In this document: positions 12,871 to 24,110 of the stretch, in pieces
Layout of the letters: each line of letters begins with the position of its first letter
How positions within the stretch are numbered: the stretch's first letter is position 1
Source of the DNA: Pterois miles
Taxonomy: Eukaryota; Chordata; Actinopteri; Perciformes; Scorpaenidae
Direction of reading: 5' to 3'
Length of the DNA stretch: 64,000 nucleotides
NCBI GenBank assembly: GCA_947000775.1
Contig: CAMQGK010000001.1
Coordinates: 8,237,501-8,301,500 of the forward strand
Notes under the pieces: model-generated
Database searches by the model: none
Told to the model about the DNA's origin: nothing
What the model saw: only the letters and a program-made list of their open reading frames with translations
Made by a program: the position numbers and the translations under genes

Positions 12871-13129
12871 TAATCTGCAGCAAAATATGTTAAAGCTGAT
12901 GATGAGTTTACAGTGGAAGATATTAAATTGACAACTGTTTGTTTAATTCTAGTATCTTTTATAAAAAGAAATTATTCTTCTGTTGGCCAGCAGAGGGTGA
13001 AAGAGTGGCCATCACCCTACTTTCTCTCTTTCTTTATCCCTCCATCTCCTGGCAGACAGGAAGGACGTTTCCATAGTGCAATTTCACACCAGTAAATTAC
13101 TTCCATGTTAATGTGACACAGCATGCATG

Positions 13130-13350
13130 CAGTAAATCTGAAAGGTAGACCAGAGCAAAGAGGAAATCTGGCAGATTAAAGAGGAGGGAAGAGAGTGAGT
13201 GGACAGGTGTAAAGGGAGGAAGGTGAGGTGAAAAAGGAGAGGTGTAGAAACAGGAAAAGGAGAGAGGTAAACACAGAGGGAAAGACAACGGTGACATTGA
13301 CTGAAAGAGAAAGAGAGCGGCGGAGGAAGTGAAGAGAGAAAAGTGAGGTG
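13130..13350. repeat. purine-rich low-complexity stretch
   Basis: GA-rich + strand (gaggagggaagagagtgag, ggaaaaggagagaggt), similar in texture to 8090-8660. No gene seen. Confidence 0.5.
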
Positions 13351-13654
13351 GAGAGGCTTTAAAAGGGAATAGGACTCCTTTAATCTATTGGTCTCTCTCC
13401 TGCAGCCTCAGGCGAGCCTCCAGCACTCCCTCTCTTTCTTTCTCTCCTCTTCTTCATTAGTGGGCGATCAGAGAGTGGGTGATTTAATGGGGTAAGAGGA
13501 GAGGGTTAAACATATAAACCTCACCTACAAGACAGGGGGAGGAAGATGGAAGGAGAGGAAGGATGGATAGACTAGACTACAGTCTGGTCTCAGGAGTTTG
13601 GTCTCCAGTTTCAGCCAAAACTTTGGAGCGTTATTTAACCTCTTCTGTGAGAAG

Positions 13655-13797
13655 GTGGTATGAAATGGTTGGTACCGATGGATTCATCCGGTTTTCTAGT
13701 TTCATATGATAACAGTATCTTCACTCTAGCTTTAAAACTGAGTCGCTACACTGACATTAAAATGAATTAACGTTAATACGTTATGATAAATTTGACA
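13655..13797. mobile_element. solo arm of the foldback-type repeat seen at 21732-22603
   Basis: The order ggttggtaccgatgga, ttctagtttcatatgat, atcttcactctagctttaaa, a gcattaa/acgttaa stretch and terminal tttgacagcc matches the right arm of the element at 22440-22603, with more divergence. The Tc1-like remnant begins immediately after it. Confidence 0.6.
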
Positions 13798-14440
13798 GCC
13801 CCACATTAGCCACCAGGAGGAATCCAGGGTCTACAAGGTCTACAGTCACTCTGAGGATTTCATCCCGGTACCTAACAGCAGTCCAGGTTCTGTTGACTAT
13901 GACATGGTGGTCTGTGTGACCCTCCAAGGATATGCCTCCCCAGACTTCCACACCTGTCACATGTGCTGAGTGTGAACCTGCTCTCATCTGTGAAGACAGG
14001 GGGGCGCCAACAGTGGACCTACCAGTTCTGGTGTTCTGGTTTTGCCAAAGGAGCTGCAGGGTACTGGACTGTGAGCACAGGTCCCACTAGAGGATGTCGG
14101 ACCCTCATGCCACCCTCATGGAGTCTGTTTCTGACAGTTTGGTCAGAAACATGCACACCAGTAGCCTGCTGGAGGTCATGTTGTAGGACTCTGGCAGTGC
14201 TCCTCCTGGTCCTCCTCACACAAAGGAGCAGATCCCGGTCCTGCTGCTGGGTTGATGCCCTCCTACGGCCCTGTCCAGCCCTCCTGGTGTAACGGCCGGT
14301 CTCCTGGTGTCTCCTCCAGGCTCTTGAGACTGTGCTGGGAGACACTTCTTGCAACTTCACGTATGGATGTTGCTTCCTGGAGGAGCTGGACTACCTGTAT
14401 CCACCTGATTGGGCTTCAGGTACCACTGGACAGCTGAAAG
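13798..14440 (-). pseudogene. Tc1/mariner-type transposase remnant
   Basis: Read on the minus strand, the first part gives a helix-turn-helix region (LLQEATSIREVAR, then after a frameshift VSPSTVSRAWRRHQETGRY and DQTVRNRLHEGGM), ending at PLAKPEHQNW near 14020. A further frame keeps FTDESRFTLS, which holds the first catalytic Asp. The next recognisable block, VWGGISLEG, follows too soon, so roughly 90 bp between them is missing. The coding match stops after DPGFLLV, so the second catalytic Asp region and the C terminus are absent. With at least two frameshifts, an internal deletion and a 3' truncation, this is a dead copy. It is antisense to npas3. Family assignment rests on recall of fish Tc1-like transposases. 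Confidence 0.88.
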
Positions 14441-14544
14441 TGATTCACAATCACTTCTTCTTCCTGAATGGACAGATTGATCTCCTGAAGATTGATCAAG
14501 GGTTCCCTTTTTACTGTCATTTAAAACCACTGATCAGTGTAGTT

Positions 14545-14785
14545 AACTACACCTAACTAGCTATCTATACCTAACTAACTACACCTATCTAGCTAACTGC
14601 ACCTCCTAACTAACTACAGCTAACTACACCTACTAGCTACCTACACCTAACTAGCTAACAAGACATAACTAGCTAACTATATCTAACTAGCTATCTACAC
14701 CTGCTAGCTATTCATACCTAACTAGCCATTTACACCTAAATAGCTAAGTACACCTATTAGACATGGACACCTAAGTCGCTAAATA
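14545..14785. repeat. CTA-rich imperfect tandem repeat
   Basis: Degenerate copies of a short unit of the type acctaactagctaacta follow one another. Unit length is irregular (about 14-22 bp). Confidence 0.8.
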
Positions 14786-14792
14786 CATCATC

Positions 14793-15252
14793 TCTGCAGC
14801 TTGGAGGATGACCTCTGACCTGCAGCTTGGAGGATGGCCTCTGACCTGCAGCTTGGAGGATGACCTCTGACCTGCAGCTTGGAGGATGACCTCTGACCTG
14901 CAGCTTGGAGGATGACCTTTAACCTCAGCTTGGAGAATGACATTTGACCTCAGCCTGGAGGATGACCTCTGACCTGCAGCTTGGAGGATGACCTTTAACC
15001 TCAGCTTGGAGGATGACCTCTGACCTGCAGCTTGGAGGATGACCTCTGACCTGCAGCTTGGAGGATGACCTCTGACCTGCAGCTTGGAGGATGACCTTTA
15101 ACCTCAGCTTGGAGGATGACCTCTGACCTGCAGTTGGAGGATGACTCTGGAGGATGACCTCTGACCTGCAGCTTGGAGGATGACCTCTGACCTGCATCTT
15201 GGAGGATGACCTCTGACCTGCAGCTTGGAGGATGACCTCTGACCTGCAGCTT
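14793..15252. repeat. 26-bp minisatellite, about 17 copies
   Basis: The unit is ctgcagcttggaggatgacc followed by tctgac (26 bp). Variants have ttaac in place of ctgac and lack the g of ctgcag. It is followed by T runs at 15274-15306. The minus-strand frame across it (repeating SEVILQ-like peptides) is a repeat artefact. Confidence 0.95.
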
Positions 15253-15518
15253 CTACTATAGTCAGATTTTAGCTTTTTTTTTTTTTAGCTTTTTTTTTTT
15301 TTTTTTAACTGTGAGCACAAAATTAAGTTATTTGTCAAGAAAAGCTCAGTGAAGCTGATCAACTTAGTCAGGAAATGACTCAAATAAATATGAAATATCA
15401 TAGAACTGTGAAAATCCACTGGATGAGGGCTTTAAAATAGCAATAATAACTTAGTAGATTCACTAGAAACATGATAACTGACACTATCTAATGACACTGA
15501 CAGCTCTAGTAGCCTTAG

Positions 15519-15664
15519 TGTGTGTCTGTGTGTGTCTGTGTGTTGTTGTGTGTGTGGTTGTGTGTGTGTGTGTGTGTGTGGTTGTGTGTGTGTGTCCTCT
15601 TCCATTGGACATGCCGATACACTGAGCTGCTCTCTGAGGACCTGCAGTCATCTGAACAGGCAGC

Positions 15665-15737
<73 letters not shown>
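15519..15737. repeat. two (TG)n tracts
   Basis: TG-rich tracts at 15519-15597 and 15664-15737 flank about 65 bp of unique sequence. Confidence 0.95.
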
Positions 15738-15842
15738 ATGCATTTATTGTGTCGTTATTTACTCTGCTGTACAAACAAAGCAAGGTCACATTCAAGGTGA
15801 CGTGATCTCACCATCTCTGCCTTAACATGCAAACAAGTTATT

Positions 15843-15998
<156 letters not shown>

Positions 15999-16360
15999 AG
16001 TGAAAAGGCAAATAGAGAAGGAATGAGTGCCGGCCGCCCGACCAAAGTCAATTACTGCAGCCCTGGGGATGTCGTCTTAAACAATGCTATTAGTTTCTAA
16101 TAGTTTTTAATTACTGGCCTTCTTTTTATATAAATCACCCCTCTACTTTCTCTCTCTTTCTTCTCTGTCGTGCAGAAACCTATTTGTGTATGTAATTAAA
16201 TGGAGGAGAGGGATATGAATTTAGTGGCCCTCGCTTCTGGTCTCTGACTGTTTCTGTTTGAGCGGCTCCTGATTAATGCCAATACATATTGCTTGAGATA
16301 ACCATTTAGTGGTTAATTTAGCCAAATTTATTGCCTGCGTATCGTCGCAGGGCGGAGTAG

Positions 16361-16428
16361 AGGTGGGGGGTGGAGGGTGGGTGGGGGGTGGGTGGGTGGA
16401 GGGTGGGTGGAGGGTGGGTGGGGGGTGC
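16361..16428 (+). repeat. G-rich tandem block, quadruplex-prone
   Basis: Repeats of gggtgggtggagg with at least ten runs of three or more G in 68 bp, on the sense strand of the npas3 intron. Confidence 0.85.
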
Positions 16429-16868
16429 CACCTCCTGAGGCCACGTGGCGCTGTCGCAGCGACACAGCGCTGTCTGCTGGAGAGCTGTGGGTACTTCAGT
16501 ATGTTATTAGATTAGACTCTACTTCGTTGTCATCACACATAGTACAAGTACAACAAAAGGCAGTTTTGTATTGTGCAAAACTAGCGAAGGGCTGACAGAG
16601 AAAATATGCAAATGCTGATATACAGTATGTGGTGTCTATAAATAGACATACAGTATACATACAGATTGCAGTTAAAGTGCAAAGGACAGGCATATGTTAT
16701 AATCTGATGAATACGAGTTAAGTATTCATACTGATGAAATATTGTATAAAAATGGTCTGCAAACTTCATGGTAATTAAGTGATAATTAGCAAGTAACCTA
16801 TTTGAAATTTTTTTGAAATTACTACCAAATTACCCCAATATTTACCTCAGAATTTATCAAAAATGACT

Positions 16869-17004
16869 TTATTATAAACATGATTTAATAGTTATATGCT
16901 AAAATAGCATGTAATGGTTAAAATAGGGCCCTTATATTACTTTGTTATAAACATGATTTCATAATTATATGCTAAAATAATGTGTAATTGTTAAAATAGG
17001 GCCT
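16869..17004. repeat. tandem duplication of about 72 bp
   Basis: ttataaacatgattt, atatgctaaaata and gttaaaatagggcc recur at about 72 bp distance with few changes, just upstream of the 20-bp array. Confidence 0.75.
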
Positions 17005-17144
17005 TTAAATTACTCATCACCCTGATAGGGTTTATTTCACAACAATGACTACCTGTACATTATCACGCTGATTACACAGCTACTTTAGAAACCAAGAATC
17101 TGACACAAAAACAGTCCTCCAGAGTCCAACATCAAAACTGCACC

Positions 17145-19138
17145 CATAGCAACGGTCTGATATACATAGTAACGGTCTGTTATACATAGCAACATTCTGT
17201 TATACATAGCAACATTCTGTTATACATAGTAACGGTCTATAATACATAGTAACAGTCTGTTATACATAGCAACGTTCTGTTATACATAGCAACGTTCTGT
17301 TATACAATGTAACGGTCTATTATACATAGCAACATTCTGTTATACATAGTAACGGTCTATTATACATAGAAACAGTCTGATATACATAGTAACAGTCTGT
17401 TATACATAGTAACGGTCTGTTATACATAGCAACATTCTGTTATACATAGCAACATTCTGTTATACATAGTAACGGTCTATAATACATAGTAACAGTCTGT
17501 TATACATAGCAACGTTCTGTTATACATAGCAACGTTCTGTTATACAATGTAACGGTCTATTATACATAGCAACATTCTGTTATACATAGTAACGGTCTAT
17601 TATACATAGAAACAGTCTGATATACATAGTAACAGTCTGTTATACATAGTAACGTTCTGTTATACATAGCAACATTCTGTTATACATAGTAACGGTCTAT
17701 TATACATAGCAACATTCTGTTATACATAGTAACGGTCTATTATACATAAGAAACAGTCTGATATACATAGTAACAGTCTGTTATACATAGCAACATTCTG
17801 TTATACATAGTAACGGTCTATTATACATAGTAACAGTCTGTTATACATAGCAACGTTCTGTTATACATAGCAACGTTCTGTTATACATAGTAACGGTCTA
17901 TTATACATAGTAACAGTCTGTTATACATAGCAACGTTCTGTTATACATAATAACGGTCTATTATACATAGTAACAGTCTGTTATACATAGCAACGTTCTG
18001 TTATACATAGCAACGTTCTGTTATACATAGTAACGGTCTATTATACATAGTAACAGTCTGTTATACATAGCAACGTTCTGTTATACATAGCAACGTTCTG
18101 TTATACATAGTAACGGTCTATTATACATAGTAACAGTCTGTTATACATAGCAACGTTCTGTTATACATAGCAACGTTCTGTTATACATAGTAACGGTCTA
18201 TTATACATAGTAACAGTCTGTTATACATAGCAACGTTCTGTTATACATAGTAACGGTCTATTATACATAGTAACAGTCTGTTATACATAGCAACGTTCTG
18301 TTATACATAGCAACGTTCTGTTATACATAGTAACGGTCTATTATACATAGTAACAGTCTGTTATACATAGCAACATTCTGTTATACATAGAAAGTAACAG
18401 TCTGTTATACATAGCAACGTTCTGTTATACATAGTAACGGTCTATTATACATAGTAACAGTCTGTTATACATAGCAACGTTCTGTTATACATAGCAACGT
18501 TCTGTTATACATAGAAACGGTCTGTTATACATAGTAACGGTCTGTTATACACAGTAACGTTCTGTTATACATAGTAACGGTCTGTTATACATAGCAACGT
18601 TCTGTTATACATAGCAACATTCTGTTATACATAGTAACGGTCTATTATACATAGCAACGTTCTGTTATACATAGCAACGGTCTGTTATACACAGTAACGG
18701 TCTGTTATACATAGCAATGTTCTGTTATACATAGCAACATTCTGTTATACATAGTAACGGTCTATTATACATAGTAACGGTCTGTTATACATAGCAACGT
18801 TCTGTTATACATAGCAACGTTCTGTTATACATAGTAACGTTCTGTTATTATACATAGTAACGGTCTGTTATATATAGCAACGGTCTGTTATACATAGTAA
18901 CAGTCTGTTATACATAGCAACGGTCTGTTATACATAGCAGTGTTCTGTTATACATAGTAACGGTCTGTTATACATAGTAACAGTCTGTTATACATAGCAG
19001 TGTTCTGTTATACATAGTAACGGTCTGTTATACATAGCAACGGTCTGTTATACATAGCAACGGTCTGTTATACATAGCAACAGTCTGTTATACATGGCAA
19101 CAATCTGTTATACATAGCAACGGTCTGTTATAAGGAAA
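17145..19138. repeat. 20-bp minisatellite, about 99 copies, with higher-order structure
   Basis: The unit is ttatacatagcaacgttctg with recurrent variants (gtaacggtcta, gtaacagtctg). Copies at 17221-17400 repeat almost exactly at 17461-17640, a 240-bp higher-order period. From 17.8 to 18.4 kb the variants follow one another in blocks of three or four units. The array ends in a short hairpin, ggtctgttat paired with ataacagacc (19122-19147). Confidence 0.95.
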
Positions 19139-19247
19139 TAACAGACCATAGAACACTGTGATTAACCAATCAGAAGTGAGTATTTAACAAAGCCGTGTGA
19201 TAATACTCTTCACTGGAGTTCGATAATCAAAAACACAATGTGCAAAA

Positions 19248-19590
19248 GGGCGGCAGTAGCTCAGTCTGTAGGGAGTTGGCTTGGGAACCGGAGGGTCACC
19301 GGTTCAAGTCCCGATGGACCAAGAACTGAGTGTGAACTGGTAGCTGGAGAGGTGCCAGTTTACCTCTTGGGCACTGCCGAGGTGCCCCTGAGCAAGGCAC
19401 CAAACCCCCAACTGCTCGGGGCGCTTGTCAGGAGCAGCCCCCTCACTCTGACATCTCTCCATTGATGCATGTGCATGTGTGTGTTTCGGGTCTGCACGTA
19501 CCGTGTATAAGTTAACAAACAGAGTGTAAAAGTTGAATTTCCCCTCGTGGGACTAATAAAGGTTGATCTTCTTCTTCTTCTTCTTCTTCT
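19248..19590 (+). mobile_element. tRNA-derived SINE (V-SINE-like)
   Basis: The head resembles a tRNA gene with an A box (tagctcagtctgtagg, 19257-19272) and a B box (ggttcaagtcc, 19301-19311), the internal promoter elements for RNA polymerase III. A body follows with cgaggtgcccctgagcaagg and accaaacccccaactgctcg, a conserved central part of many fish SINEs. The tail reads ccctcgtgggactaataaag and ends in (CTT)n. A possible short target duplication (aaaag) flanks it. It is not a tRNA gene: the anticodon arm is degenerate and there is no mature 3' end. Confidence 0.85.
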
Positions 19591-20278
19591 AAAAGCCCTC
19601 CATAGAAAACAGTTACGAGTGTTCTTCAGTATCCAGAATAAACCTGTTATGAAGAAGAATAGAGTCTGCTGAATGATTAAAAACATTTATCAATCTATTA
19701 AAAAAGAGAGAGAGAAATAAATGATGAATGAATGAAAAATAAAAGGAAAACAGGAATCCATGTAGACCGAGGATGTTCAATATTAGATAAATAAATGAAT
19801 AAAGACAAACTATCCAAATCTAAATATATAATCTACAATAACATTGTTGTCTTGACTTGGGACTTGTCAGTCTTCACTTGGAATTGCAAAGACTTGAGAC
19901 TTGGTCCCACCTCTGGTCACCTCTGGTCTACTTTCATAAAATGTTAAGAGACGAGATGAAATGCTTGCCATCTAACGTACAGCTAATGTGTCTACAGTTG
20001 GTTTGTTGTTTTTTTTGTGATTGGTGTGAATGACACAAGACCAACAGTCAAGGCGTGCTAACATGCTAACGTGCTAACATGATGACTTTTAGACCGTGAA
20101 CTACGATGCACAGAGAGGCTGGCAGTGTGTGTTGGTGTGATTAATGACGGCAGCAGCAGAGCAGCTCTCAGCCAGCTGTCACATGACATCTGATGACTGC
20201 CTCCCTTCCTCTCTCTCTCTTTCCCTCTCTTCTCTTCTCTTCTCTCTCTCTCTGTTCATCTCTGTGTCTCTCTCTCAG

Positions 20279-20426
20279 TGATGAACAAGGGGCAGTGTGT
20301 GACGAAGTACTACCGGTGGATCCAGAAAAACAGCGGTTACATCTGGATCCAGTCCAGCGCCACCATCACCATCAACACCAAGAATGCCAACGAGAAGAAT
20401 GTCATCTGGGTCAACTACGTCCTCAG
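20279..20426 (+). CDS. npas3: npas3 internal coding exon: end of PAS-B and PAC motif
   Basis: This exon encodes MNKGQCVTKYYRWIQKN followed by SGYIWIQSSATITINTKN and ANEKNVIWVNYVL, the PAC (PAS-associated C-terminal) segment that completes the second PAS fold. Residues of the type YRW, GGYxWIQ and IWVNY are typical of bHLH-PAS class I proteins. The acceptor follows a very long polypyrimidine tract (about 20193-20276) ending in cag at 20276-20278. The donor is ag|gtcaga, weaker than the consensus at +4 to +6. The first two bases (tg) complete a Leu codon with the t of the preceding exon, and the last two (ag) join t of the next exon to make Ser. Length is 148 bp. Relative to the mammalian protein, as I recall it, substitutions are conservative. 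Confidence 0.96.
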
Positions 20427-20888
20427 GTCAGAGGTCAACGTGGTCCGGTCGTCATGGCGATGACAGTTACATCTACATGTTGATGGCGATAAAAAAATCT
20501 GATTTGGACAAAATAAATGGGCGTGGCTTATATGGATAGAGTCATCTAGACACACAAAATCCAAAAATAACCTAGGATTTTTTTACCCCAAGACTTCTGG
20601 TTAAAAAGTTACAGGCCAAAACATTGTTCACTGTCATAGCGCCACCATCTGCTCAAATGGCACCACATTCAACACTCTACTCCCTTGGTCTCAGCAATAC
20701 ACCTGCCAGTGTGAAGTCTGACAGGATATGCAACGGAAACACACATGCTTACAGACAGATTCCTGGCTTTATGGTTAGATGAGCCATTTTATTATGAAAC
20801 CCTGCTTTTATTTGAGATTTATGGCAGAAACAAAATGTTAATGTTGTCAATGACTAAAACAAAACCATCTCTGTGTGTTTCTTCACAG
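20427..20888 (+). other. npas3 intron (462 bp), possibly filled by a dispersed repeat
   Basis: Between gtcaga and ttcttcacag the segment 20520-20775 (ggcgtggcttatatgg, tcatagcgccaccatctgct, caatacacctgccagtgtga) resembles an interspersed repeat I recall from fish introns. No coding content. Confidence 0.5.
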
Positions 20889-21004
20889 TAATCATGAGTA
20901 TAAAGACACACCGATGGACATCGCCCAGCTGCCCAACCTGCCCGAGAAAACCTCCGAGTCCTCCGAAACCTCCGACTCCGAGTCCGAGTCCAAAGAAAAC
21001 TCTG
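20889..21004 (+). CDS. npas3: npas3 internal coding exon: post-PAS serine/glutamate-rich linker
   Basis: The exon encodes NHEYKDTPMDIAQLPNLPEK followed by a serine- and acid-rich stretch (TSESSETSDSESESKENS). Vertebrate NPAS3 has the same order directly after the PAC motif. The acceptor is ttcttcacag ending at 20888 and the donor is g|gtaggt at 21005. The first t completes a Ser codon from the previous exon, and the final g combines with ac of the next exon to give Asp. Length is 116 bp. As I recall it, the mammalian protein has a few extra residues (a Gly-Ile-Thr-Glu type insert) at the 3' junction. Here the junction reads KENS-D-NENAK, so either the insert is absent or a small alternative exon is used elsewhere. 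Confidence 0.95.
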
Positions 21005-21731
21005 GTAGGTGGAACTTTAGAGAGAAAAGGTGCAGCGAAGACAATCAGAATAAGAGAAAGAAAGATGGAGAAGAGTAACGTAAGGATAAAGCGTGTTTGA
21101 TTCCTTACAAGCACCTCTTCAAGTATTACCAGTATGATAAGCAGCAATAAGAAATACAGCCTGAATAAGAGAAGCCAGAGATGCTGTATCAGTCGGTGCC
21201 AGTGTGCCGTCTGTGCCCGGCTGGATGGTGATGAACGCCAACAGCTGCAGGGACTGAGTGCTCGCTGGCAGCGCCGCAAAACCGCCACAGTGACAAGAAA
21301 ATACGGCATAACTCTGCAGAACGCCACAAAATACCTCCGAACCTCACACAGAAAGGCCTCAAAGCACAAGAACAGCCTCCCAAGAAGTCAAACACATAAT
21401 GTAAACACACTGAGGTCGGCAACATCAATACGCGGTGATGCCAACAGCGTTGCCAATTTGACTACTGCTTTCGCCAGATTTGACAAGAAATCTAACGTAT
21501 TTTTGGGCAGAGTCAGCTATTAACTAGGCTGACTGTGTTCAGTGTGTGGAGCCGAGCAGCAGCATCTTCGGTCGACCAGCCGATCAGCAGCCGATCAGCA
21601 GCCGAGCAGAAGCGTGAATGAGCTGTGAATGTGCATACCTAACGGCCAATCACCGATCAACGTTATTTGTCTGGAGAGCTCTTTAGTTTTGGTTCTAAAT
21701 TATTTAATTTGACTATTGAATTATTTTTTAA

Positions 21732-21919
21732 GGCTGTCAAAGTTAAGCGATGATACCGCAAATTCGTTTTAAAACAACTTTTTTCTTTGACATATTAAGC
21801 AACCTGTGATTTTTAGGGTCGTAGCGGATCAGTTTTAAAGGAACAGTGAAGATCCTGGTCTCATCTGAAACTAGAGAACCTGATCCATCAGGTTCTCTAG
21901 TTTCAGATGAGACCAGGAT

Positions 21920-21954
<35 letters not shown>

Positions 21955-22013
21955 CTGACCTGGTTGGTACTGATGGATCCATCAGGTTCTCTAGTTTCAG
22001 ATGAGACCAGGAT

Positions 22014-22050
<37 letters not shown>

Positions 22051-22116
22051 TAGTAGTCTGACCTGGTTGGTACTGATGGATCCATCAGGTTCTCTAGTTT
22101 CAGATGAGACCAGGAT

Positions 22117-22157
<41 letters not shown>

Positions 22158-22216
22158 CTGACCTGGTTGGTACTGATGGATCCATCAGGTTCTCTAGTTT
22201 CAGATGAGACCAGGAT

Positions 22217-22251
<35 letters not shown>

Positions 22252-22398
22252 CTGACCTGGTTGGTACTGATGGATCCATCAGGTTCTCTAGTTTCAGATG
22301 AGACCAGGATGTAGTAGTAGTAGTAGTAGTTGTAGTAGTCTGACCTGGTTGGTACTGATGGATCCATCAGGTTCTCTAGTTTCAGATGAGACCAGGAT

Positions 22399-22430
<32 letters not shown>

Positions 22431-22603
22431 CTGACCTGGTTGGTACTGATGGATCCATCAGGTTCTCTAGTTTCAGATGAGACCAGGATCTTCACTCTAG
22501 CTTTAAAAATGGACCCTCCAGCCTAAACTTGCATTAATGCGTTAAAGAAATGCGTTACTGCGTTATTGTTGTTGCATTGTTATCCCGTTATCTTTGACAG
22601 TCG
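21732..22603. mobile_element. foldback element with amplified right arm and (TAG)n spacer
   Basis: The ends are inverted: ggctgtcaaagttaagcg at the left and cgttatctttgacag at the right. Inside, 21852-21884 and 21887-21919 form a perfect 33-bp inverted repeat with a 2-base loop. The right-arm block (tctagtttcatgag-type, ctgatggatccatcag palindrome) is then repeated seven times in all, at about 21890, 21984, 22087, 22188, 22279, 22368 and 22459. The copies are separated by (TAG)n of varying length. No protein is encoded; Tyr/Leu-run frames are (TAG)n artefacts. Confidence 0.8.
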
Positions 22604-23400
22604 TAGCTGATAAATGTTATAAAAAAGTGGCATAAATCAAGTGTTTCAAATGGATCTCGTTAATTCTCACACTGCACAATGAGCTTTGACACCAAATCAT
22701 ATTTTAAAGTTACATTTTTTTAGCTGTATACTAGATTAATTATTAAAAATAACACAAATAATCTTAATCATTTGACTAGAAACATTGTGATTAACATTAC
22801 AGGGACCATTTCCTAACGTGAGTATTCATACAGAAGAAGAAATTAACTTCAGATCCAGAAACACAAATCAAGGATTTATTTCACCGTGCATCACAGACAT
22901 CTCAAGCAGCCAACACTGAAGAAGACAAAGCTCGCCCACTGCCAGTATAGTTGAATTTAAACCAATACAGGGCCTCCACCTTGAGCATAATATTATCAAG
23001 TCCTGCAGCCTGTGTTGGCATGATGAGAATCAGTGCCAGCTGTTATTCTAGCTGGAGGAGAAAGATTCTGGCACCCTGTCGGCTGTAAACTGATGCCAGC
23101 TGCTGCAGGAGGCGGTGATTCAGCCGGGCTCCAACAGGCCCGAGGTGCTCATGCTCAACATATTCTAAAATGAGATATCTGGCCTTTGACCTTTGTTCTG
23201 TTAGGATGCAATCTGTGCAGAGCCAGATAGGACACAAGTGCAGCTGCCAAAAACAAAGACTGTTGCAACATAATATGAAAAACATCAACATAAAATTAGT
23301 TTTGACTCAATCAGACATACCATCCTGCTGCCCCAAATACTCACTAGGGCACCACATGTATATTAATCCACCTATGAAATTAATCCCCAACAAATGCACT

Positions 23401-23436
23401 AGACATTGCATTTGGCCCCCAACAAATGCAATGTCT
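23401..23436. repeat. 14-bp perfect inverted repeat
   Basis: agacattgcatttg (23401-23414) pairs with caaatgcaatgtct (23423-23436) across an 8-base loop. Confidence 0.8.
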
Positions 23437-23629
23437 GCATGGTAACTTGCAAGTTGCAAAAATGTACCAAAACGCTTGTGAGACTTGCTGCCCGACAACC
23501 TATCCTAACCCTAACCATTTCAAGGTCAATACCTAACTTGGGAGTTACCATCTCGACACAACCAACAGAAGTGACATGAGTGGTTGGAGATAAGTACAAC
23601 CGAATGCTGAATAAGACATCACGTCACCA

Positions 23630-24110
23630 TCTTGGGTTTTGGCCGTTGCAATCTTGATTTTTGACTGTCACCATCTTGGTTTTTTGCAACCAGAAGTGAC
23701 ACGAAAGGGTGGAGCAAAGTACAACCTAACACTGAATAAGACATCAGGTCACCATCTTGGGTTTTGCATGTTGCTAAAGATGGAAGAAAGGAAAAAAAAA
23801 ACCAAGATGGAGATGGCCAGAAACCAAGATGGCGATGGCCAAAGACCTAGGTGGCAACGGCCAAAGTTAGCTAAAACCAAGATGGTGACAGCCAAAAACC
23901 AAGATGGAGATAGCCAGAATTCAAGATAGCGATGGCCAAAGACCTAGATGGCGATAGCTAAAACCAAGATGGTGACAGCCAAAAACCAAAATCGAGACCT
24001 CCAAAAACCAAGATGGAGATGGCCAGAGACTAAGATGGTGATAGTCAAAGACCAAGATGGTGATGGCTAAAAACCAAGACAGCGATGGTCAAAGACCTAG
24101 TTGCTGACTC
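23630..24110. repeat. CCAAGATGG-type degenerate repeat in both orientations
   Basis: From 23800 to 24110 units of about 22-24 bp of the type aaaccaagatggngatggcc recur. From 23620 to 23770 the reverse form (caccatcttggttttt) occurs three times, so the block is an imperfect inverted arrangement centred near 23785. Confidence 0.7.

Noticed and set aside
11043..12883. Three long overlapping minus-strand frames (up to 597 codons)
   Set aside because: They are translations of a 37-bp minisatellite in three phases, with no domain, biased Trp/Cys/Gly repeats and no splice or start context.
17145..19138. CRISPR-like array
   Set aside because: Units are directly adjacent 20-mers without unique spacers, in a vertebrate genome; it is a minisatellite.
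19248..19320. tRNA gene
   Set aside because: A and B boxes are present, but the cloverleaf is degenerate and the sequence continues into a SINE body and (CTT)n tail.
21134..21523. Possible novel 129-codon gene in the npas3 intron
   Set aside because: No recognisable motif; composition suggests an old repeat. I could not support a function or a start.
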